A stretch of 64,000 bases of DNA from Oncomelania hupensis (taxonomy: Eukaryota > Mollusca > Gastropoda > Littorinimorpha > Pomatiopsidae), in contig CM072522.1 of NCBI GenBank assembly GCA_036898135.1, positions 62,347,254 to 62,411,253 of the forward strand. Reading direction: 5' to 3'. The notes beneath the pieces were generated by a model. It ran no database searches. It was not told where the DNA came from and worked only from the letters and a program-made list of their open reading frames with translations. Below are positions 40,972 to 51,541 of this stretch, piece after piece. Every line of letters begins with the position of its first letter. The first letter of the stretch is position 1. The position numbers were made by a program, and so were the translations under genes.

Positions 40972-41169
40972 GTTTCACGTAGTACTGCAAGCATTCGTTC
41001 GTAAAACATCGGATAGCTTCGCTCGACTCGGAGAGCTTCGTTCGACTTCGGGAATTGCCTTTTTCGGCGAATGACTGGAACTAGGTTGGAAAAAACAAGT
41101 TCGCCTACCGGGGAGTTCCTCTGTATTTCTCTAACCTATTCCAGATAATAATAATATCTGAAATACAGA

Positions 41170-42065
41170 TAAGATGGCAAACCATTGAAATGTATTTCCG
41201 GACATTCACTATCCTATCCTATCCTATCCTATCCCGTAACTCTGAGGTCGTTGGGGCACCACAGATGATCGTTTAACCAGTATACTCCATCTTTCTCTGT
41301 CCTCATCAATCCTGATGGCTTCGCTCAATGTCAAGCCAGTCCATTCTCGAATGTTGTCCTCCCACCTCTTTTTCTGTCTCCTTCTTCTTCTGCCTCCTTG
41401 CACTGTGCCTTGCAGGATGGTCTTTGCGAGGCCTGATGATTTGGTGACGTGGCCATACGATCGGAGTTTCCGTTTCTTCACCACTGTGAGCAGGTCATCG
41501 TGTTGTCCAATGGCTTGTGTGATGATTGCCCTGTGGGTTCGGGCACTGAATAGAATAAACCCGGCGTGTCGTAAGAGGCGACTAACAGGGATGATGTCAG
41601 CACGGCATCACCGGGCGAAAGTCTTCTACACAGAAGTCACCGGCCAGAACGGAGGAACCTCATGTTACAACAGGTTCAACGACCACGTGCTCGGGGCCAA
41701 GGCGAGCCACAGTGTATTCGTGGCTATCGGCTGTGGCCAACAGCCTGGAGAGGATTGGTCCCTACCAGGTCTTTTTTGCCCAAGACACACTGCATGATAA
41801 AAACATACATTCACTGTGACAGACCCGAAAAATAAGCATTTTCAAAAGAGTTCATTTATCTTAGCAGTGTTGTGGCAGGGGTGGGCTTTATTGTAACCAA
41901 ACAAAAGGAACACAATCATGGCATGATCGACCACTATCTGAACAATCTGCAATTTAAAAAAAATTAAAAGGAAAAGAATTTTTAAAAGCACCTAAATATC
42001 GTATCAAATTTTAAAGTGCAGGGCAAAACGTGTTTACAAAATAGCGAAGTGCAATGACCTATATC
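41170..42065. repeat. Dispersed repeat F6, host of LINE-A copy 8
   Basis: 'aagatggcaaaccattgaaa' (41172) and, after the LINE, 'ataagcattttcaaaagagt' match 44850-44920 and 52620-52680 in the same order. Downstream words ('gcagggcaaaacgtgttt', 'gtacaatgacct') match the 52.8-kb copy. No ORF; type unknown. Confidence 0.55.
41211..41806 (-). mobile_element. LINE-A copy 8, twin-primed (5' inversion), 9-bp TSD
   Basis: 41211-41523 is the antisense LINE-A 3' end with its (TATCC)n tail. 41524-41806 is the LINE-A 5' leader and upstream ORF in the opposite orientation, reaching the element's 5' end at the junction ('ccctgtgggttcgggc'). The whole is flanked by acattcact (41202-41210 and 41807-41815). 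This is the expected product of twin priming with the second cDNA copied to the RNA 5' end. Confidence 0.92.
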
Positions 42066-42159
42066 TTTTAGAAAGTACAATGACCTGCGGAAACTAACCC
42101 TACGTTTCATTGATAGACAGGATGGGGACAGACTGTGGCTTTTGGCGAAATGGTTCCTC

Positions 42160-42505
42160 CGCTCACACCGTTCACTCCCCAACCCGCGCACGAACGAATC
42201 TACACTCTCTTCATATAAATCGAAAATTACAGTTCTGTAACAATAGAAGACATTGATCAACTGTAGGCCTATTTTAGTATACGCTGAAATTTGACCTGTC
42301 AGGCCTGTGTCGCTTAGATCTAGGGGAAGATTTCGATGCTCCTTTGCTACTTACGCGCTTTGAGATTAAACAGTTCAAGCGGCGAATTTGTATCAAGTCC
42401 GTTCACAGTCTTTTTATCTATGAAACGTAGGTGCGCTATCTCACCGCTTTTGCTATCAAGGATCAGCGTCCAGCGTGTATAATGCCGATCTATGATATAC
42501 AATGC
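42160..42505 (+). repeat. Dispersed repeat F7
   Basis: Aligned with 18495-18900; includes 'gacattgatcaactgtaggc' and 'gtccagcgtgtataatgccg'. Confidence 0.55.
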
Positions 42506-42556
42506 TGTCCGTTATTTACCCTGTAATGCCTCTGTGGTCCAGCGTTAGAAACATGC

Positions 42557-42765
42557 ATCAAGAGTGGACTGATAGCTCCATGAGTGGACTGATAGCTCCA
42601 CGAGTGGACTGATAGCTCCAAGAGTTCACTTTAAATAGCCACATGAGGTGACTGATAGCTCCATGAGGTGACTGATAGCTCCATGAGTGGACTGATACCT
42701 CAATGAGTTGACTGATAGCTCCACGAGTGGACTGATAGCTCCATGAGTTGACTGATAGCGCCAAG
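42557..42765. repeat. 20-bp minisatellite, about 10 units
   Basis: Units of 'gagtggactgatagctccat' with G/T and C/A variants and a diverged unit near 42620-42650. Confidence 0.9.
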
Positions 42766-42769
42766 AATC

Positions 42770-42962
42770 TTTTTCAGGACACCAAAGGTTTTCTCTGGGT
42801 ACTCCGGTTTCCTCCCTCCATACAATAATTAGACGCTGTCAGTTTAAAATTACAAAAATAACTTTGATTTCTATTTCCTTTTCTGTAATAGTGATCTATT
42901 CAGATAGCCGCTCTTTGAGTTCCACTGAAGAAAAAGCGCTTGATATCATTCTGTATTTATTA
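42770..42962 (+). mobile_element. SINE-2, 3' two-thirds
   Basis: 'ggttttctctgggtactccg', then 'gacgctgtcagtttaaaatt', then tail 'ctctttgagttccactgaag' and 'aaaagcgcttgatatc'. Confidence 0.75.
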
Positions 42963-43017
42963 TATTATACTATACGATGCTATCCTGCGTACCTTACTCT
43001 ATGCCATAATATGATAT

Positions 43018-43116
43018 AATATGCTATGCTATGCTATGCTATGCTATGCTATGGTATCCTTTTCTATCCTCTCCTCTCCTATCCTATCCTGTCTTATCCT
43101 ATCCTATCCTATCTCA
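43018..43116. repeat. (ATGCT)n / (TATCC)n pentanucleotide tract
   Basis: ATGCT units grade into TATCC-like units. TATCC is the complement of the LINE-A tail, but no LINE-A sequence adjoins. Confidence 0.85.
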
Positions 43117-43640
43117 TTTTCTGCTAAATTGCTGCTTTCAAGCAAACACGCAAAATTAACGTGGCTCGTCCATTCCGTTGTTATGTTGGGGGTATTTTCG
43201 TTTCCTCTGGGGTATTTTTGTCTCATCATTCGTTTGCTGCGCGGTTTTTTGTGGCCAATATTTTGCTCTTCTTTTTCTATAATCCCAAACCACTCACGGT
43301 TTTTTCACAGGAGGATCTATTCTGTATACGTTTAACTGTTATGAAAGGGCTGTATCTCCCATTTTGCGGTTCTATTACAGAAGAAGACGTATGGGTGGAA
43401 GTAGGTCTGTATTGTGTTTGCATTAACAGCGACATCTATCTTCCCCTGAACAATTTGCATTTTTGACACCCAATATCCATGGTCCGTTTGATTCCCTGTC
43501 AGAAACTTCAGGAAATAAGTCTGTTTTCCATTGCTGCTTATCTTGTGTTGCACATAGATTAGATTCGTACATTGTAGTTCTTCATGATTTAAGTTTATCG
43601 CTGTGGTGAATCTTCTGACTCCACTTTCTTTATCACATCA
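43117..43640. other. No gene seen
   Basis: Unique-looking sequence. Short frames of about 100 codons on plus have no recognisable domain. Confidence 0.4.
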
Positions 43641-43649
43641 TACCCTTTC

Positions 43650-43978
43650 TTGATCTTGTTGTTGTTGTCGTTGTGGTTGTTGTTGTTGTTGTTGTTCTTC
43701 TTCTTCTCCTCCTGCTTCTTCTTCTTCTCTCTCCCTCCCTCTGTCTCTCTCTTCTTCTTCTTCTTCTTCTTCTTCTTCTTCTTCTACTACTACTACTATT
43801 TCTTCTTCTTCACTCTCTCCCTCCCTCCCCCCCCTCTCTCTCCTCTTTCTTCTTCTTCTTCTTCTTCTTCTTCTTCTTCTTCTTCTCTCTCTCCCTCTAC
43901 CTCTCACTCTCCTCATTCTTCTTCTTCTTCTTCTTCTTCTTCTTCTTCTTCTTCTTCTTCTTCTCTCTCTCTCTTCTA
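43650..43978. repeat. (CTT)n/(CTC)n pyrimidine tract
   Basis: About 330 bp of CTT-type repeats with GTT and ACT interludes, a strong candidate for triplex-forming DNA. Frames here are homopolymer-like only. Confidence 0.92.
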
Positions 43979-44195
43979 AATTTCTCCACCCCTCCTCCCC
44001 AAAGTTACTCCCTCCATCTCTCTCTCTCCAAACCCTCCTTCTCGTGGCGTGAGTGATGGAAAAGCTGTAACTTGGGTCCCTCGAGACAAGGTGAACGAAG
44101 AAAGCGTTAGTATTTGTCCTCTGAGATTTGGCTGATGTCTGTTTTGTTAGCCATACCACACACGATCCGTTGTGTGACACCCCTAAAGTAATATG
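43979..44195. other. No gene seen
   Basis: Unique-looking spacer. Confidence 0.4.
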
Positions 44196-44250
44196 CAAGG
44201 TAAACAAGTCAAGGCAAGTCAAAGAAATATTTATTCAAAAAACAAAAAAA
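44196..44250 (-). mobile_element. LINE-like 3' end with (ACTTG)-type tail
   Basis: Minus strand 'gaataaatatttctttgact' then 'tgccttgacttg', a polyadenylation-like signal plus pentanucleotide tail. Body not identified. Similar ACTTG tails are at 47765 and 55465. Confidence 0.35.
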
Positions 44251-44399
44251 ACAAAAAAACTAAAAAAACTAAAAGAGAAAATGTGGCGTTTCGCATGTAA
44301 GATACAAATAACACGCACACACACACACACACAACCGTGTAGACACGCCGTTGTGATGACTTTCATGAAACTTTACATACGTTACTTTGACAGTTTTAC

Positions 44400-44522
44400 A
44401 AATTTGTCCATTTTTTGAACCTAACCATAACCCTTAACTTTAACTCTAACCCAAACCTTTAACCTAACTCTAAGCCTAACAGCCCTAACCCTAACGGAGC
44501 CCTAACCCTAACGGAACACTGT
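44400..44522. repeat. Degenerate TAACCC-like tract
   Basis: Loose TAACCC/TAACTC units; too degenerate and short for a telomere. Confidence 0.6.
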
Positions 44523-44597
44523 TTTGACGTCAAAATAACGGGGCCGTCAAAAGAAAGTACGTAGAGGTTCAATTGTATAAAGGCGTTTCTACCTAGC

Positions 44598-44664
44598 CAC
44601 ACACACACACACACACACACGCACACACACACACCCACACACACACACACACTCACACACACAC
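44598..44664. repeat. (CA)n microsatellite
   Basis: CA run of about 65 bp with four single-base interruptions. Confidence 0.95.
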
Positions 44665-44849
44665 AACGGGCAGTTAAACAAATAGCCTAATACACATATA
44701 CAGATGTAGAGCAGGGACCACCACATGCGACATAGAACATCTTACATCCATAATAAAATACGCGTTTACAGTTACAGTAAAACGAAGGCGTAATATGTGG
44801 ATATGAAAAAATACCAATAACATGACGTATTGAAGGAATAGATGATGGC

Positions 44850-45210
44850 AAGATGGCAACCCATTCAAATGTATTACCAGACACATATAGGGCTAAACAC
44901 TAAGCATTTTCGAAGGTTTTCATTCTCTTGGCGGTATTGTGACGGCTTTATCATTACGAAACTTAAAACAACCCACATGGAATGAAAGGCCATTATCTGA
45001 TTTATCTGCATTAAAAATAATTATACAAATGTGCTCAGCTAATGCAGTGCAGTGCAAACATTCCACAAAATGGCGTCACCATTGCAGCAAAAGCAGGCCA
45101 CTAACCTAGGAAATGTTCCTTTCAAGTTTGGTCGAAATCCGTTGACAGGTTTTTGAGATGCGGGGTCCAACGGACCGACCGACCGACAGACAGATATTTA
45201 TTTGGCTCGT
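44850..45210. repeat. Dispersed repeat F6
   Basis: 'aagatggcaacccattcaaa', 'taagcattttcgaaggtttt' and 'agtttggtcgaaatccgttg' with 'accgaccgaccgacag'. The last block also appears at 54555-54620. Confidence 0.5.
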
Positions 45211-45492
45211 TCTAATTCGCAACTATTTCAAACAGATCGACTGACCGACTGAGATTTGGCTCTTTCTGATTCCCGACTATTTTAATGTATGCCCAGATAA
45301 GTTTGGAAATTCAAATCGGTTCCGCCAGAAAAGATAACGGCGATGAAGAGGAAGAAAAGACATCAAACAAAGCAGGGATGGGAAGAGAAATTTAAAGAAC
45401 CCCAAGGCTCCAGATGTCAGCATCGCAGATTCTTCTTTCATATAAGTTTAAACAAAATTGTTGTGATTAACTACACAAGCTCCACGGAAAGT

Positions 45493-46205
45493 ATGGAACA
45501 CACGACTGGCACACATAGCATGGAAGACATCAATGGCACACATAGCATGGAAGACATCAATGGCACACATAGCATGGAAGACATCATTGGCACACATAGC
45601 ATGGAAGACATCATTGGCACACATAGCATGGAAGACATCATTGGCACACATAGCATGGAAGACATCAATGGCACACATAGCATGGAAGACATCATTGGCA
45701 CACATAGCATGGAAGACATCATTGGCACACATAGCATGGAAGACATCAATGGCACACATAGCATGGAAGACATCAATGGCACACATAGCATGGAAGACAT
45801 CATTGGCACACATAGCATGGAAGACATCAATGACACACATAGCATGGAAGACATCAATGGCACACATAGCATGGAAAACATCAAGGACACACATAGCATG
45901 GAAGACATCAAGTGCACACATAGCATGGAAGACATCATTGGCACACATAGCATGGAAGACATTGGCACACATAGCATGGAAGACATCAATGGCACACATA
46001 GCATGGAAGACATCAATGGCACACATAGCATGGAAAACATCAAGGACACACATAGCATGGAAAACATCAAGGACACACATAGCATGGAAAACATCAAGGA
46101 CACACATAGCATGGAAGACATCAAGGGCACACATAGCATGAAAGACATCAATGGCACACATAGCATGGAAGACATCAAGGACACACATAGCATGGAAGAC
46201 ACGAC
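45493..46205. repeat. 27-bp minisatellite, about 26 units
   Basis: Units of 27 bp (9 codons, MEDINGTHS in one plus frame). One unit lacks three bases (near 45958), so the frame stays open from 45343 to 46212 (289 codons). Nearly all unit-to-unit differences change the encoded residue (N/I/K, G/D/C) and none looks silent, which argues against purifying selection. Two minus frames are open as well. The 50 codons before the array match nothing I know. Confidence 0.9.
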
Positions 46206-46239
46206 TGACTAGCAAAGCAAAGCTTTAAAACTAAGTCCT

Positions 46240-46672
46240 CCGCCTCATGCCAATCCTCCTCCTCCTCCTTCTTCTTCTTCTTCTCCTCACTTATTCCTTC
46301 CTTTTGCTCTTGTTCTTCTTCTCCATCGCCTCTTCTTGTTCTTCTCCTCCTCCTCTTTGTAATTCTTCTCCTCCTTTTCCTCATTCTTCTTCTCCTTCTT
46401 CTTCTCGTCCTCCTCCCATATTTTCCATCTTCTCCTCATCATTCTACTCCTCCTCATTTTTCTTCTTCTTCTCCTCCTCCATTATATTTCTTCTTCTCTT
46501 CATCATTCTACTCCTCATCATTATTTTTCTTCTTCTTCTCATCATTCTATTCCTCCTCATTCTTCTTCTTCTCCTCCTCCCTTATTTTTCTTCTTCTCCT
46601 CATCATTATACTCCTCCTCATTCTTGTTCTTCATCTTCTCCTCCTCCTAGCTCTCTTTTCTTTTATGAAGGT
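46240..46672. repeat. CTT/CTC/CAT pyrimidine-rich tract
   Basis: Degenerate 'cttcttctcctcatcattct' repeats. Confidence 0.85.
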
Positions 46673-46934
46673 GTCGTTAGGGCCCGGGCTAGTATGTAGC
46701 GGAAGCAGCATGTTATTGTTTTTCTCCCCTCCGCCCCAACTAGCTAGCCTCCTACCAACAGCCTCGTCATTTCCAAACTTTGGCTAACAATACCTACAGT
46801 GATGGGGACTACCATTCTTAAAGTGGCCCGGGGATTTAAAAAACAAAGTTTGGTCACGTGAAGTTTAATTCTGAGTGCCTAATGAAAAACAACATTGTGA
46901 ATACCAGCAAAAGTTCCCCCTCCACTCGCACCCC
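46673..46934. other. No gene seen
   Basis: Unique-looking spacer. Confidence 0.4.
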
Positions 46935-46970
46935 CCCCCCCTTTCTCTCCCCTTTTCCTCTATCTCTCTA

Positions 46971-47046
<76 letters not shown>

Positions 47047-47047
47047 G
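46935..47047. repeat. (CT)n microsatellite
   Basis: CT-rich run of about 110 bp, pure from about 46990 to 47038. Confidence 0.93.
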
Positions 47048-47060
47048 TCGACTACTATCA

Positions 47061-47430
47061 GAAGACTTCTGGGCATTTCCTATACCCAACACATCACCAA
47101 CGACGAAGTCCTACAGACCATCACACAAGCCATTGGACAACACGATGACCTGCTCACAGTGGTGAAGAAACGGAAACTCCGATGGTATGGCCACGTTACC
47201 AGATCATCAGGCCTTGCAAAGACTATCTGCAAGGCACAGTGCAAGGAGGTAGAAGAAGAGGAAGACCGAAAAAGAGGTGGGAGGACAACATTCGAGAATG
47301 GATTGGTTTGACTCTGAGCGAAGCTATGAGGGCTGCTGAGGACAGAGAAAGATGGAGTATGCTGGTTAACACGATCATCTGTGGTGCCCCTACGACCTCC
47401 GGGTTACGGGACAGGATAGGATAGGATAGG
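47061..47430 (+). mobile_element. LINE-A copy 9, 5'-truncated, 10-bp TSD
   Basis: 370 bp of the ORF2 C-terminus (LLGISYTQHITNDEV-like, KKRKLRWYGHVTRSSG) with frameshifts, then a (GGATA)n tail. Flanked by actactatca (47051-47060 and 47431-47440). Confidence 0.93.
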
Positions 47431-47440
47431 ACTACTATCA

Positions 47441-48060
47441 CTTGGTTTATGTCTTCTATGGTTGGTCAAGATAAGCTGTCCGTTTGGACAGTAGTATTGA
47501 TACATGTTATTTATGGCACGAGACAGCAATGCTGAAAACCGAAATTAATGACGGATTTGTTAGTTTATAGGGTCCAGCGATCTGCAGAGTGAGTCTGTAC
47601 TCTAATTTCTCGTATTTGTACAAGATGTGTGAAGCGATTTCCCGTAATGGTAGAGTTCTTACTATGTACTTTTAAAAACCAACAAAAAAACAACTGTTCT
47701 TTTCTTGTTTGCTGAGATTCAGTGTGCCCCATGAACTGTCCATTTGGGTAATACAGATTTCTTGCCTTGACTTAACTTGACTTTTTGTTATATCCTATGA
47801 GGTAGATGTATCAGCAAATTTAATGACTGCTTGAAATTGGTTAGTATAACAGTGTCACGTGGTTTATGTCTCATGCGATAGGACAATGTAAGCTGTTAGT
47901 CAAGACAGTGGTATGCAGCCAATATGTGATCAACGCTTGATTTTAATGTAGTTTTATTATGTAAATGTGTTGCATTTACTTTATGCGTTTATACATGCCG
48001 TTATTTTAAACATAAATGTGTCATGTTTGTGCAGCCAAAAGACAAACTTCTATGGACTCT
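47441..48060. other. No gene seen; possible R3 scrap
   Basis: 'agggtccagcgatctgcaga' near 47570 resembles the complement of the R3 3' end. The rest is unassigned. Confidence 0.4.
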
Positions 48061-48061
48061 T

Positions 48062-48905
48062 TATAATAATAATAATAATGTATATTTAATATAGCGCGTT
48101 TTCATATAAATGCTCAACGCGCTTTACAATAACAGCCATTTACAAAAACATGCTACACATGGAAAGCACAATATTTAAAAACAAAATCAACAAACAAGCA
48201 AAGCATACCAAGCAAGACCTCAGCAACATAGCCATACATACAAAGCGCGAAAGGATGTACAAGCACACAGTAAAACCACGGCAGTACAACCAACAGGGTC
48301 ATAAAGACAAAAACACTAAACATACAAGCAAATCATAGTACAACTTAATCAGAGCAAGACAATTAAACAACATTAACAATTAAACCATACAAACAAATAG
48401 CATATCACGCGACATACATGACAAAACACAAGCAGGGTATACTCGCAGGCAAAGTAAGTCACTGAGATGCAGGCACGGACATGAGGGGTGGAAGGGTGCG
48501 GGGGGAGGGGGGGGGGGAGGAATGTTTATGTGTATGCAAGTGGGAAAAGATGAGTTTTTAGGCCTGTGCGGAAAGAGTCAGGGGAGGGAGAGTGACGAAG
48601 ACTGGCAGGGAGAGAGTTCCAGACGAGAGGAGCAGCAACGGTAAAAGAGCGTTCACCAAAGGATTTAGTGTTAACTCTAGGGGTGGAAAGAATGGAGGTG
48701 TCTGCCGAGGAGCGGAGTGTTCTGGATGGTGTGTATTTCTGAATCATATCTGTGAGGTATGCGGGTCCCGTTTGTGTAAATGCACCAAAAGTAAGGCATG
48801 CGATTTTGTATTTGATGCGTGTCTCTATAGGAAGCCAGTGAAGTGCTTGAAGGTGGGGGGAAATGTGCTCAGACTTGCGGATTCTCAGGATTAGGCGGGC
48901 AGCAG
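48062..48905 (-). pseudogene. CR1/L2-like LINE, C-terminal coding and 3' UTR
   Basis: The minus frame from about 48890 to 48526 reads SSAARLILRIRKSEHISP, LQALHWLPIETRIKYKIA, then SADTSILSTPRVNTKSFG and VWNSLPASLRHSPSPDSF, ending LFPLAYT. This is the well-known C-terminal block of CR1/L2-type elements. The 3' UTR runs to the hairpin 'aaagcgcgttgagc ... gaaaacgcgctatatt' and an (ATT)n tail at 48062-48080. A TAA lies just upstream of the retained frame; the catalytic region is absent. It is the likely type of partner whose tail SINE-1 and SINE-2 share. Confidence 0.8.
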
Positions 48906-49058
48906 ACGATTAAAGAGTCTCAGTATTTTTTTTCTTTTCTTATTTTGTTGTGTCTCTGAAGTTATGTTTGTTGGACTTGGCCGAAAGCCCCTCGTAGGCT
49001 AGAGAGCCTTGAATAAACTTCAAGTTACTTGAAGCTTAACTACGTTGTGTGGCCTCAT
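48906..49058. other. No gene seen; LINE-like tail words
   Basis: 'agagccttgaataaacttca' followed by 'agttacttgaag' resembles another retroposon 3' end. Confidence 0.35.
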
Positions 49059-49643
49059 TGTTACACGTGGTTATTAATCAATGGTTGATTCAGCCCCGAT
49101 GCTTGAATCTTGATAAGCGTAATTCGAATTTCGTTTTTCCACGCAGCCTGTTCACTCAGCAACAAGGCAGGAGTCATCGTATAAAGTTTTCCAACTTTAT
49201 TCAGCAAACATCAACGACTGCATACACGATCGCTTTCCGAAAATCACTTCATAGATCATCATCAAAAATCATCAATCACTCCACAAGCAGATAGTGCGTT
49301 ACTTATATAGCCTCTCTGCAATCGAGGAAAAGTTCGAACATTCCAGCATGACGCAATAAGGCCCAATCAAAGTAAAACTCGTCACCGGAACTATGCACCG
49401 TCTTACGTCATTATGTTAGGAGAATCGTTTATCTATTACCAGATCTATCTGGAACCTTCGGTCGATAATAAACAAGTAGTAAGTCCAGAACATTCTTAAC
49501 AAAATCGTCTGATGAAAATTATCAACATTATAAAAAGCTTCTAGCAACAACGCAAAATCAAAATCAAAGGTAAACATACTTTGTTATTGCTTGCTTTGCA
49601 AAATAAAATGATCGGATCTACCGTGCACGTCTCAATCGTAACA
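49059..49643 (+). mobile_element. Solo LTR, copy 3
   Basis: 585 bp starting TGTTACACGT and ending CGTAACA. Flanking pentamers ctcat and ctcag agree at four of five bases, so a slightly worn 5-bp TSD. TATATAG conserved near 49304. The AATAAA site is changed to AAGTAAA in this copy. Confidence 0.8.
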
Positions 49644-49648
49644 CTCAG

Positions 49649-50136
<488 letters not shown>

Positions 50137-50229
50137 TTTAATCTCTCTCGTCTTTTCTCTATTCCTTTGTCTCTTCCTCACTCTCTTTCTTTTGGGGGCA
50201 GAGTCCTCGTGTGGAACTTGAACGAGACA

Positions 50230-50341
50230 GTATCCAGGTCACTGTATCCAGGTCACTGTATCCAGGTCACTGTATCCAGGTCACTGTATCCAGGTCACTG
50301 TATCCAGGTCACTGTATCCAGGTCACTGTATCCAGGTCACT
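50230..50341. repeat. 14-bp minisatellite, 8 units
   Basis: Perfect 'tatccaggtcactg' units. It ends exactly where the SINE-2 body starts ('tgagggttttcttcaggtgc'). Confidence 0.95.
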
Positions 50342-50604
50342 GAGGGTTTTCTTCAGGTGCTCCGGTTTCATCCTTCCCTTCAATAAAGTTGGGTGCAGTC
50401 AATCTAACATTTCAAAATTACAAATAAACTTTGATTTTGTTTCCTCCTTCTACTAGCGAATCTCCCTTCCTTTACACCACGTGATAGAGGCATAAATATG
50501 TTTTTGTTGTGTATTAAGGAGTGTCTGTAACATGTGGGCGTGTATTGTGGTTACAGATCTCCGCGCCTTAAGTCTCGTTTAGGAATAAAGCGCGTATGGC
50601 ATCC

Positions 50605-50610
<6 letters not shown>
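50342..50610 (+). mobile_element. SINE-2, body and tail
   Basis: 'gagggttttcttcaggtgct', 'gtgcagtcaatctaacattt', tail 'gttacagatctccgcgcctt' and 'ataaagcgcgtatggcatcc', then (ATT)n. The tRNA-like head is replaced by the 14-bp array. Confidence 0.82.
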
Positions 50611-50638
<28 letters not shown>

Positions 50639-50642
50639 GCAA

Positions 50643-50705
<63 letters not shown>

Positions 50706-50765
50706 AAGTAGTAGTAGTATGTTGTTGTTGGTGGTGGTGTTGTTGTTATTATACCTAGTAATATT
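50604..50765. repeat. (ATT)n and (AGT)n microsatellites
   Basis: ATT then a long AGT run (50645-50720) and TTG/GGT repeats, the expanded SINE-2 tail. Confidence 0.95.
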
Positions 50766-50819
50766 ATTGTTATTATTAATTGTGGTTATTGATACCCTTC
50801 TTCTTCTTAATATATTATA

Positions 50820-50995
50820 ATGTTATTGCATGCAGTCAATCTAAAATTTGTTTAAAAAAATAAAAATTTGACTTGTATTTTGTCTTCTTGAGTTCGATTG
50901 AAGAAAAAGCGCGTGATCCATTATTATTATTATTAGCAATAGTAGTAGTAGTAGTAATAGTAGTAGTAATAGTAGTAGTGGTAGAAGTATTCAAC
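50820..50995 (+). mobile_element. SINE-2 3' fragment with ATT/AGT tail
   Basis: 'gcatgcagtcaatctaaaat' and 'gagttcgattgaagaaaaag', 'cgcgtgatcc', then trinucleotide repeats. Confidence 0.75.
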
Positions 50996-51276
50996 GTTAG
51001 TCTTGCATTTCCTCTACGCTACCGAAAAGCACCTCAGACTAGTTAGCCAATCAGCAATTCGGTTTCATTCCACCAGCCAATCAAAATGTGTGTCTCAGTC
51101 TGACTACCTCAGACGCATCACCCAATATACAGTACAAGAAAGTGTGGGCCCAGTTACAAATGACCCAATCACAATAGATGGGCTTTAATTTTCGACACAA
51201 GACTCGAAGTTCTGGTACCAAAACCACAAAATAGATCCGTTTGTAAAAGTTGGTGAAGTTGTCCCCGCAACCTTTG
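50996..51276. other. No gene seen; CCAAT-rich
   Basis: 'agttagccaatcagcaattc', 'ccagccaatcaaaatgtgtg' and similar words resemble units of the later 30-bp array. Confidence 0.4.
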
Positions 51277-51541
51277 GGTCGTTGGGGTGAGAAGCGCTTT
51301 GGGACCTCCTCTCTCTCACTGTTTGACCTTCCTCGGTTCTAAACAGATCCAGTTACCCATTTACAGCTGGGTGGACGTGGTGCGTGGTGCGTTTGTTTCC
51401 ATATTATTTTTCTGTGGTTTAGGTGTTGCTAGGTTCCAAGCATGGCGACCCATCCAAATACTAACCTTTCCCGACGTAGCTTACCACCAAACGTTGCTAG
51501 CCTGGGCCAAAACCATTACACGACTGCGCCACCCAAGCGTA
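51277..51541 (-). mobile_element. 5S rRNA-derived SINE, copy 1
   Basis: On the minus strand 'ggttagtatttggatgggtc' preceded by 'gctacgtcgggaaa' matches the internal promoter region of 5S rRNA (box A to box C: GTCGGG...GGTTAGTACTTGGATGGGAGACC). A head starting 'gggtggcgcagtcgtgtaat' precedes it. The body shares words with the copy at 60718. It directly abuts a SINE-1 fragment. Confidence 0.72.

Larger units (their letters stand above)
39315..41102. mobile_element. Non-autonomous element with long inverted repeats, Mutator-like
   Basis: Inverted arms at about 39317-39423 and 40974-41102; the best 60 bp (39319-39378 against 41041-41100) differ at about two positions. Immediately outside lies an 11-bp direct repeat, gcctaccgggg (39304-39314 and 41103-41113). 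Arms over 100 bp plus a 9-11 bp target duplication are the Mutator pattern. No transposase ORF is present. The inside holds an R3 fragment, AGT and ATT arrays and a MITE. The superfamily call is inference. Confidence 0.75.

Noticed and set aside
43018..43116. A further LINE-A 3' end, from the (TATCC)n run
   Set aside because: No ORF2-like sequence adjoins. ATGCT units grade into TATCC units, so it is a simple pentanucleotide tract.
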